A program made the position numbers and the translations under genes. Source: Nautilus pompilius (Eukaryota > Mollusca > Cephalopoda > Nautilida > Nautilidae). From it: 64,000 nt of DNA. The notes under the pieces were generated by a model that was given only the letters and a program-made list of their open reading frames with translations, had not been told where the DNA came from and did no database searches. The stretch lies in the NCBI GenBank assembly GCA_018389105.1, contig JACATO010000132.1:2492501-2556500 (forward strand), in the 5' to 3' direction. Numbering within the stretch: the stretch's first letter is position 1; each line of letters begins with the position of its first letter. Shown in pieces: positions 25,301 to 37,300 of this stretch.

Positions 25301-28300
25301 TTAAATTCAGGGGTGAAAAAAGATTACTGAATAAGTTAAATTTTAAATGATATGATCAGAACTTAAAACATCAATATCATGGATGTTTAAAAATAAATGT
25401 GCTGTACTTTCAAATATGCTGATAAAGAAAACAACACTTCTATCAAAACGGAAATGACTATAAGCAGTTTGATGCCTGCAAAGGAAACTAATCTTTTTTG
25501 AACAAGTAGTTTTTATCGTAATTAAATTTTTTCAATAAGATATATTTTAATAAGGTAATAGTTTACTTTATTACATGGATTTAAAATTAGGGAGAGACTT
25601 AACTGATTGACTGACATGCATTAGTTTCAATCAGCTAAGAACACGAGTAAATATATAGTCTTTGATGGGATAAATACTCATCAATCACATTTTATCCCCT
25701 ACTAAATTTAAATCCCAAAAATAAAATATTACTGATTAATAAAAATTGAGAATCTTTTTGCACAGAAATTGTATTAATAATTAATTGAAGTGTAATCTGC
25801 ATTTTTTTTTTTTTTTTTACTGTTAACTTAATATAATTGTTTATACCTGTGTCTGGCTGATGTTGTGAGCAATGTTGTGAAATCAAAATGGAAAATAGTT
25901 TTAAGGAATTAAAAATATTATTATTATTACAGTACCTAGCATAAATCATTGTAGCTGATGTTCTCGGACAAAGTGTCAATGCTGAACAATAATGGTGAAA
26001 TGTTAGGGAGGAATTCAGCAGTCAAAGAAGAGTGAAGTCAGTGCCTCATCACAAATGGAGTTTTTCAGCAGGGTGATGGAGTGCTATTGGTTTCCTATGA
26101 TTTCTTGAATCATCTTTGTTCTTCAGTAAGTTAGCATTATTTTAGGACCATAGATACAGATGGCATCTTCATGCCAATGTTTCTCCATACACTTTTATTT
26201 CTCTCATGCTCTCCTCAGTCACAATTAAGCACACTACCTGATACTTGTCAAAAGCTATTTCTCTTCTCTATCCTTTCTCAATTTCTCGTGTGTTTCTTAG
26301 TTGGCCATAATCACATCTGTATGTAAATGCACATATTGGCTTGTAAAAATATTAAAAGTTTAAAATATTTATATTTTTTAAAAAATTAATTAAAATATCA
26401 AATAAAAAGAAAGAACAAAACAAGTATAAACATATATGGAGAAAGATGTTATATAAAATAACAAAAGTTAAAAAAAAAAAATTCCAAAAATACTTTCTGG
26501 ATCTCTTATGTACTATTTATATTTGTATCTTTGTCAGCAGGTGATTACATTTGTTTTGAACAACAATATGGCATTCAAACATTCCAACTTGGGAAATCAT
26601 ACACTCTAAAAACAATACAAAAGGGCCCCTTGAAACTGTTTTAAAAGGAATGATAGATCTAATCACTCTTCCCAAATCTGCTAATTCTCCTATCAGCCAT
26701 ATATGCAAAATTATTTTTCCTGTAAACCTAAACAAAGACTTGTCATCTTGATAGAAATATTCACATTTTCATAGTCCCTGCTGACAGCCTGCCCCTTCCC
26801 CATTTTTGAGGCAGATCGGGTAATTTTCCACTAGTGTGTGTGTAGCGGCCTTCAACTACTTAAATTTTTCCATAACTTTTGACATAGTGTAATGCATTCA
26901 CTAAAATTGCATATATTATGTATTTGAAGCCAATAAAAAAATGTATATTTAGTTTGCTTGTCTCAATAACCATGCCAATGTTGACTCATATTAGAGTCAT
27001 TACCTGTTCACATGACTATCTTATAATTAAAAAGTAATTTTTCTCTTATTAAGCTGAACACCTTTATTTTTTTGTCCAGAGTTTGGACTCTGTAGTACCT
27101 GTGTCAATCGAATTCCAAGGCCTAGAGTAGTGTTCTTAACTTTTTTCCCCCTTCTATTTATGATAACTTATAAAGTACCATAAATACATCTTTTTTCAGT
27201 ACCATTTTCAGACTCCACAGGAAAAGTACAACTCAAAAGCTAAATTTGAAGCCAAATCTTAATTATTTACAAGTTAAAAAAAAAAATGTTTTAAAAAGTG
27301 GGCATGGCACATTTTTGGGGCTTCAGCATGCTCATACAAAGAAGGGGCCATAGTTACCTTATTAATAAATGTTGGCATAAAATATTTCCAGATTTTTAAT
27401 TTGATACTATACGAACCACAAATATTTGAGCCAAATCTGAGATGCAAGATTCTGATCCTGACTGAACTGAAACAGAATAATCCTAAACCTCTAAACACTG
27501 TATTTAACTCATTATACTAATGAATGAAAAACTGAAAATATTATACCCACTTTTACAAAAGGGTGAAAAGAAGATCTCAGTAATTATATACCTCAGTAAC
27601 AAGTAGGGTTTCAAACTTCTTAATTAATGATAGCTTTTGAATATTCACATCATTCAAAAAGTAAAAGACCTTAATCATAATTTTAAAAATAGAGACTATA
27701 TTTGCACTGTAAATAGTATCTTTCTTTCTGTTTTAATATCTTATTTGCATAAATGTGACCAACAAATGTCATCTAGATGTTGCCCACACAACAATCAAAT
27801 AAAATTACAAATGTCATGATGACCAAGCAACTAGTATCAACTCTTTTCTGATAATGTCTTGAAACTTATGTAAAAGAACAGCAAAGGATTATCTGCTTCT
27901 AATATACAACTACTATTGGAAAAATTACTCTGAGCTAGAATATTTAATTTAAAAGTAAGGCAGATTTTCCTATAAGATAAAACAAAATGGCCATAAAATA
28001 AACCAATTGTACAGTGTAGTGTACTGCAATTTTGTTGTAACTATAGTTGAATTCAAGGTATTGAATAAGTAATTTTTGTAAGAATTGCATTTTCTGGTGA
28101 TTGTAATTTTCAGTAAATTGTATTATGTTTGCCTTATCTGTATTTTGGCCAAGATTAAATTTAACACAAAAATGATGAGCAACTTCAAGTGGCAGATAAA
28201 GAGACTATAATTATGAAAAAAAAAACTGCATTTAACCAAAAGAAAGAAGCTTAAAGTCTATCGAATAAATCTTAAATATTTACCAATAAAACTGGTAAAT

Positions 28301-31300
28301 GCAGACTTTGTTTCATTTATTTAACCAATTTTTTTTTCCAAAATAGGATAATAATTAGCATATTTTACCAATAATTTACTAAAAGGACTTCTTTTAATGT
28401 TAAATTTTTCTGAAAAAAATCTAGTTTTAATAATAACATTTTACTTTTAAAGGCAAAACAAATTTTCAACTTTTCAGTAAGTTACAATTTAAATAAAATA
28501 CATAGACTTTTTGTAGACCATTTAGGAACAGCAGCAGATCAAATATTTAGTGGAATTAAACAGTTTAAGAAAGTTTCACTGTTTTATATTTTTAAAATAC
28601 AAGATGTAAAACCTTCATTAGGAAATTAATTTTTCAATATATTGTACAGCTTGGATTTGCCTTGATCTACTAAATAAAATTTAAAAATTTATTACCTGCA
28701 CAAGCAATCATTAATGTTGGTATATTCAGATTAACAGTTGTTGTATCAAGTTTCACTTTATCTGTTGGCCTGTGATAGCGGAAGTGAATTGGAAAAGTAA
28801 ATCTGATAACCGAACTCATTGTTCTATTCATCAAAGTCTGTAGAAATATGTATGCTACTTGTGGTAAAGCTTCATACTCTGGTTGTTCAGTATTGATGGG
28901 AAATAAAAAGAAAACCTGTAAGACAATAACAGTACTGTAGTTTTTCTAATTTACAAACATTGGTTTACTATGATTTCATATAACAATAGTCTTCTAACTG
29001 CAATGGGTTAACCACAGCAATTTCTTCAGGATCCTTAGAAGTTTTCCAAAAAGTCTGATGGTTAGGCTAAATATTAAGCAACAACATGAAGTTTTCAAAT
29101 GTATACTCACATGATGTGCTACAAATCTGAGAAAGTGCAAAAGGAAAGATAGATGTATTTACTAAATAGTGGTTTGAACACTACAAATCTCAGGATACAC
29201 TGGAAGAGAGTCACTAAATTGTTAAACCCACTTTTCACTAAAAGAAGTCAGCAACAAAAGAGTGGCATTTAAAAATATTCTCTTTTGACCAAAATAAAAA
29301 GGTCTAAAAGGAGAAAATAAGTCTGAAATAATTTCAATAAATAATACATGGCAAAATATAGATATGTTGTTTTAGTAGTTTGAATGTTTGACTTCTCCAG
29401 TTGATAATGAACCAATAATCTAACAATGTGATCAGTATCCATGTTTGATGACAGAAAATGTCATTTAGGATTACCTGACTGGCAAGGTCCTTGGAATGAT
29501 TGTTTACTTAAGTGCAATTAGATCACTTACTACATTTTAAAAACATTTATAAAATTTTAATTTTGCATAAGTTAGAAATCATTAACTTAAATTAAAATAA
29601 AATCTTTAATAAAAATAAACCAAAATGGTAACACTATGAATTATAAGAAGACATTCAAGTATGTCATGTTAAAACAAAAAAAACTACTATCACTCCCTGA
29701 CTTATGTAATTAATTGGTTCCAAAGTCCTTTACATAACTTGAAAATTACGCAAGTCAAGTTCCTACCCTTACATATTCTATATGCTATAATAATTTTAAA
29801 TACTGTAGAGTACTTGAATATTTTTAATAGAAAAAAAAAAAAACAAGGATTAAATAGAAATGTAATAGAATATTAAACATTAACTTAACATACCTTATTT
29901 TCTAGTGTTAGCTTATGCACAGGAAGGGGTGGTAGTGGGAGAAGGTTGATGGGTTGTTAATTAGATGAGGACAAAGAAGGGACTTCAACCACCATTACTG
30001 CTGAGTGTGAAGCTACAGGCTCCTCTATTTGAGGTGAAGATGTAGTTTAGCCAGAGGTAGAGATGTAGGTTCAGCTTAAGTTGAAGGTACAGGCTCAGCT
30101 GATGTTAAAGGTACTGATGACTGTTCAACTTTATGGATGACCCTATCGAGGAAGGACTGCACAGCAGCCTTCTTTTTTCTTCATAAATGGCCTTGTAGCA
30201 AGACAGACTCTCATGAACTATCCTGTTGACTTTCATAAGCCTTTCGCCATTGGGGTCCATCTTCTCAAGGCATGCCAGTCCTGCATCAACATGCCTAAAA
30301 GCCTCTGCCAAATCATTAGTGGTGAACCTTTGGGGCAGTTCAACCTTGGTTTCATCATCATCTTTATTCTCTCCTGCTTTTTGTGTCTCCAACTCTATGA
30401 GATCCTCATTTGTAAGCTCTTGAGAATGGGATTTAGATAAGTTGTCGACATCCTACACATCTATCTCTAGCTAAAGTTGACAGGCAAGCTCAATGACTTT
30501 AAAGGTACACCTCTTTGATAGCCTTTGTGAAGACCTCAAAACCAAGAATAAAGTCAGTGCACAGTTTCTTCCAAACTCCAACCATGTTTGTGAACTTAAT
30601 CTCAGTCCACAAAGCTGCAATTTTCTTTATAGCATCTTAAATATTGTAGCCCTTCCATAAGTCCCTAAGAATCTTCCCTCCCTTCTCTTCAGTGGCCTCG
30701 ACTGCTTGTGCAATAGGTAGTACGCTTTTAAAGTTGCATGGGTTGCAACAGGGATGTTGTATTTGGTGATAAGTACACCACTTCTATATCTTGATGAAAA
30801 CCATCCAAGGATGGTGGATGTCCAGGATCAATGCTTCAGATACAGCGACAGTAACCCAGGCCTTCAGGTTCGAATCCGTATTGCCCATCAGCAACAGAGT
30901 CAGACAGTCCTTAGAGGCTTATACCCCAGTATGGATTTCTCTTCCTTGAATATATGTATGTATGATTGGGCATATTTTTCCATAACAGGTCTGTGTCATC
31001 TACATTAAAACCTTGTTCAGGCAAGCACCTCCCCTCACTAATAATTTTAGCTGATACAGTAGGAAATTCATTGGTTGCCTCTTCATCATTACTAGCCACC
31101 TCACCATTTACTTTCACATTATGCAAATTTTCATGCACTTTAAATCTTCCACCCGACTCACAAAAAAGTACCCTCATAAGAACAGCTGTAAAAGTCAGAA
31201 ATTGTATCTTGATGATACCAAACGTTTTAAATATATGTAATTTAAGAGCAAACCAGTTCTGAAGCATTTTCCAATATCTTGCATGTAACTAACAGGATTA

Positions 31301-34300
31301 AACTGTTATTTCCCATCCATTGTTGGGAAGTAAATAATATTTGGCTTACTGTGATATTGTTGATTTTGCAGCAATCACAATTAATAAAATGTATTTCTTA
31401 GATGAGATAGAAAAGATTGTATTAAATTAATGTCAACAAAAACTTTCACTCATGTTTGTTCTTGCTGTTCAATGAAGCTGGTGGAATCATGGCTACAGTT
31501 ACATGACAACAAAACATTTAGCTACTCCAATCAATCAACAATAATCTTTTTTCTTTCTTTATTATTTAAGACTTTAGATACCATAATGGTAATATAAAAA
31601 ATGTTATTGCATAACATTTCTTTTAAGTGAACATTAGTTGTGTATTTACTTGCTAAGTCAGTACTGTAAATTTATAATTTTGTATGCTGAAATTTTAGAA
31701 GAAACATTTAAAAGCTTTTTCATTAATATGATCCCTGAATATTTTTTGGATACTCTAATATTAAACTACAAACATAAAAATAATAAGCAGTTATGGAAAA
31801 ACATTTAACACAAACAAAATAAAATACTGACTCACCTCACAATTCATAGAATAAACTTCATATGGATCCATAAAAGCTCCAGTGGGAAGAGCTTCTCTTA
31901 CAAGAACAAAGCACTGATATTCTTCCTCCTCTGGAAATTTCTTATGAGCATTAAGTTTTAATTTAATATTTGTGGTGAGTTCTCTGTCAAGAAAAAAATA
32001 TTCCTACATGAAATATATTTACTAATCCTAAAAGGTAGATGCATGGATGTAACTTAACAAAAACAAGTAAACTGAACCAATGGTAAAAAGTTCATACATA
32101 TTAAAAATATTTGAATATAATTAAATAAAGCTTCAACATTAAAAAATACAATAAAAATAAACAATACCATTAGACAGGTCAGAAAAAAAAGGGAACAAAA
32201 TATATGCAAATTATTGAAACAAAAAAGTGGACAAACTATTATTGATAAAAAGTGGGCATAGCATTTAATGAATAATGATTAGCAAGTATCTCCTCAAAAT
32301 AAATTCATAAGAGTTAAGAACAATACGTTTTAAGACTGTTTACCAAACTGTGGGGCACACCATACCCCAGTGTAGGGTGTGGAGTCATGGCCTTTTGGTG
32401 GGAGAGTTTCAAAATAATAATGGAAAAGTGGAAGAGTTGGAGACAACAACTTGCTCTCATATTTTCTTTTTGTTCTTGTATTTATTCATTACTTACTAAC
32501 AAGCATTTTTAATGACATCCTGAATAAAAAATGCTTTCTTCTATCATCCTATGAAGTGGTTGTTGAATATGAAGGCCTAAGTCACTGCCAAGGAACAATG
32601 TTGGGATACTGCCAACAGTGTTGCTAGGATATTTCTTCAATTGTGTCAAATATTGTTCTAACATCTATTGTTCCTTTAGTCCTTTCATTCTTTTACTTAT
32701 TTGAAAGGTTTTCCAGTTAATGGTTACAAGAGGAAAGACAGAAAGTGAAGCAAATTCAAATAAAGGCAGTGGGCTGGTTTAAGTAATAGAATGGAATGTA
32801 AAAAAAAAAAAAAGAAAATTCATAAAATAAGAAACACCCATTACTTGGATTCACAAGTACTAACATTAATAGAAAGGATAGACTTCAGTGTTTATTATGC
32901 ATGACTGTTTTGTGTGCAGACAGCATGAAGCCTAATAAATTAAAGCAGCATCTTGAAACTTAGTAGACTTCCAGAAAGCTAGAAAGATTGAATGCACAAA
33001 GTCAAACCTTTGTAAAAACAACAGTTTCGTCAAAAAGCTTTGCTTGCATTGTACAAAGTTACGTATGGAATTGCAAGATGTAGAAAGCCTCATTCAATAG
33101 GAGAAAGTTTGGTGTTACCTGCTGTTATTGATATGGTTGAAATGATGCTCAAGGAATCAAGTGCCAAATAGTTGCACAGTATTCCACTTGCAGATAAAAC
33201 AGTCAGAAGAATAATTTCAGATATAAGTGAAGACCTGTGTGATCAGTTGATTTAAAAACTTAAAACTTCACATTTTACGTTGCAAGTAATTGAGGCAACT
33301 GATGTAGTTAAGGATACTCATTTGATTACTTTTGTACAATTTGTTGCAGAAAATGAAATTAAAGAGGATATGTTATTTCACAAACTCATTGATGGGATAG
33401 GTACATCGTTGGAAGTGTTCAATATTATTGACAAATTTCTATTGGTGAAAAAAGCCTTATATGCTGTCTGGACACACTGCATGCTTCATAGGCAGGTACC
33501 TGCATCTAGTAATATGAGTGAAGAGCTAAAGGCCGTTCTTCAAAATGTTGTCAGAATTGTCAACTATATAAAAATAGTCCATTGAGGGGAAGGCTCTTTG
33601 CAAAGTTGTGAGATAATATGGAAACAGAGCACACTGCTATATTATTATGAATCACACTGGCTCTCCCATGCAAAACTACTTGCAAGAGTGTTGGAACTAA
33701 GACATGAATTAAGCATCTTTCTTAATGAAAACAGTATCAGTGATGTTAATTTGTTTTGTGATGAAAATTTTAATCAGAAATTTGCATATTTGGTAGATAT
33801 TTTTTTAAAAAACTGATCCATTTGAATAGGTCAATGTAAGGTCCACAAATAAATATTATGACCCAGAACAACAAAGTGAATGCATTCACGAGAAAACTAC
33901 AATTATGGAAAATTTTAGAAAATGTTTTTGATATGTTCCCTATATTTGAAAAATTTCCTCACATCAGTGAAATGGAAGCCAACACTGAATTATTTATTGA
34001 ACTTTTGAACACTTTACAGCAGTAATTTACATTTTATTTTTAGGATGTAGATGTTTCAAAACTTGAATGGATAAGAAATCATTTGCAGCCAACAGTCTTC
34101 GGATCAACAACTTCTGAACAAGAACAACTCAGACTTGTCATGTGATGGTTTGTTACAACAGTTGTAGATCCAGAAAATTTTTCTAAGTTTTGGATGCATG
34201 TCAAAAAGGAGTATCCCATCTTGTCAGACAAGGCTACGAAAAATTTTCTAGTCTTTGTGACATCATATTTGTGCTCAGAAGCCCACACATCACACTAACG

Positions 34301-37300
34301 AAAGTAAGTTATTGGTTTCATGATTTTAGTACTTTTTTTCATTTAGTGGAGGAGTGGGGGGGAACAACTATATAAAGTTTGGAAACCAATAGTTTAAGAC
34401 TAATAGCTAATAAGGAAAAAAATGTTACTTGCTCTTTTAAAAATAGAAGAAAAAAATTGTATTCATTGTTGATGTGGCAAACTACACTTTAAATTACTTT
34501 AATAGAGAACCACATCCTTATGCCAGCTACATCATAATTTTCTAAAAGTGCATTTTTACATAACATTAAAAATATCATAACTTATGTTCAGGATTATTAA
34601 ACTACCATCATTATATTGAGACAGCAAATAAATCTGCTCATCTAAAAAGATTGCTGTTAAATATGAATATCTGAGAAATAAGGTTACTCCACCTTAAAAG
34701 AATTATAATGCTACATCAAGATTTCTAGAAATTTCCAGCCTAAACAAGTAGCTGTGACACCAAATAGGGTTGCAAAGCCAGCATCATGTTATTTTCATGC
34801 AACATTTAATCTTTTGACTCTGTCAAAGCGCATACACCCAGTTTGGTTGCTTTTTTTAAAACCAAAATATTCTGAAGCAATATTAACTCAGATTCTCCTG
34901 CACTACGACTAATGCTGCCAGAATATGGAGTTGCAAGAATTTGTCAGTCTTAATAAACTCACATTGAGAAAAAGATTTCAGCATTTGATATTTTTGTCAA
35001 ATAACAAATTTAAAAATAAATTAGGTTAAGTTTTAAAAGAAAAGAAAAACTGATACCTGTTTATTGTAGTTATTTTCAGGAACAAACAAGGACTTTCACT
35101 CTTCTGCTTGTTTTCTCTATTCATTAGAGCTGGTGGATTGATGGTTGGACTTGTAGTATCATATTGTTTTGTTTTTTTTTTCTTCTGATAATTAAAATAG
35201 GTAGTAAATATTTTTTGTCTTTAGCTTTAAAGTAGATTTTTGTAGTTAAGATTTGTTACTTTAGTATTCCTTGTTGTTTAACAACAATGATCTATTTTCT
35301 ATTTTTCTTGGTAATTGTTTCCCAATGTTATTTATAATTACCTCAGAAAATTATTAAATCATTATTTTTGTTTGTAGTGGCTATCAATTTCACAGAAATT
35401 TCTAAACAGTGATCTTTGTTATCCCAGATTTAAAAATTAACTCCTACCCGCCTCTGACGTGTTTCCTCAGGTACTTCCGCTTGCATAGGATCTCTTTCTC
35501 ATGTTCACTGATTTACTTTATATGCAGGTGCATCTCAAAAAAAATTAGAATATCGTGGAAGAGTTCAATATTTATTGTCAGTTATTTCAGAGAGTGAAAA
35601 TTGTATATATTCTAAACTCATTACGTGTAAACTAAAATGTTTCAAGCATTTTTTTAATTTTAATTTTGATAATTACAGCCTACAGCTCAAAAAAAAGAGA
35701 AAAAGCGTATCTCAAAATATTAGAATATCCCATTTCGAGTTTTGAGTAAATCACTATTTATGCAGTATAAATACCATGAATCTCTCAGCCTGGTTTAGCA
35801 CACACAACCACAATCATGGGACAGACTGCTGACTTGACAGTTGTCCAGAAGACACTCACTGACACCCTCCACAAGGAGGGTAAGCCACAGAAGGTCATTG
35901 CTGAAAGGGCTGGTTGTTCGCAGAGTGCTGTATGTTCATGGAAAGTTGACTGGGAGGGAAAAGTGTGGTAGGGAAAGGTGCACAAGCAAGAGGGATGACC
36001 GCAGCTTTGAGAGGATTGTCAAGCAAAGCCGATTCAAGAACTTGGGGAAGTTTCACAAGGAGTGGACTGAGGCTTGAGTCAGTGCATCAAGAGCCACCAT
36101 GCACAGATGTGTTCAGGGAATGAGCTACAAGTGTTGCATTCCTAGTGTCAAGCCACTCCTGAACCAGAGACAACGTCAGAAGCGTCTTACCTGGGCTAAG
36201 GAGAAAAAGAACTGGACCGTTGCTCAGTGGTCCAAAGTCCTCTTTTCAGATGAAAGTAAATTTTGCATTTCATTTGGAAATCAAGGTCCCACAGTCTGGA
36301 GGAAGAGTGGAGAGGCACAGAATCCATGTTGCTTGAAGTCCAGTGTGAAGTTTCCACAGTCAGTGATGATTTGGGGTGCCATGTCATCTGCTGGTGTTGG
36401 TCCACTGTGTTTTATCAAGTCTCCGTCTGCTGACAAGCTTTATGAAGATGCTGATTTCCTTTTCCAGCAGGACTTGACACCTGCCCACGGTGCCAAAACT
36501 ACTAGTAACTGGTTTGTTGACCATGGTATTACTGTGCTTGATTGGCCAGCCAACTCGCCTGACCTGAACCCCATAGAGAATCTATAGGGTATTGTCAAGA
36601 GGAAGATGAGAGACACCAGACCCAACAATACAGACGAGCTGAAGGCCGCTATCAAAGCAACCTGGGCTTCCATAACAGCTCAGCAGTGCCACAGGCTGAT
36701 CGCATCCATGCCACGCCGCATTGATGCAGTGATTCGTGCAAAAGGAGACCCGACCAAGTATTGAGTGCATAAATGAACATACTTTTCAGAAGTTTGACAT
36801 TTCTATATTATAAATCCTTTTTTTTTTTTTTTTAATGATCTTATGAAATGTTCTAATATTTTGAGATAGCAGATTTTTGATTTTCATGAGCTGTAAAAAC
36901 AAAAAAAAGGCTTGAAATATTTCACTTTGTGTGTAATGAGTCTAGAATATATGAAAGCTTCACTGTTTGAATTAAATTACCGGAAAAAATGAACTCTTCC
37001 ACGATATTCAATTTTTTGAGATGCATCTGTACAAGAATCACTGAAAACACCTGCGGGCTATGAATACCAAACGTAGGAAACAAAGTCAAGAAGTATTTAA
37101 CTGAACAGAGCAGGAATTATTATTATTATTATCATCAAGCATAAACACAAAAATAACTATCCCTGAATAAACCTCTAAAAATTATTGGATAATCAAATCT
37201 ATTCAATCATTGTTGGGACATTTAGTATTATTTTTTTCTTTCTTCTTTCTCTCTTCAGAGTTTATATTTTTATTCGTAATGAATTCTATTTGACTAAGAC

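Noticed and set aside
35053-35187. Minus-strand open segment with AG acceptor and GT donor that looks like an extra PIGX exon
   Set aside because: Joined to the 38330 exon it runs into a stop, whereas joining 38330 directly to 31983 gives the conserved GFHR-EL sequence in frame. Its Lys-rich reading has no PIG-X counterpart.
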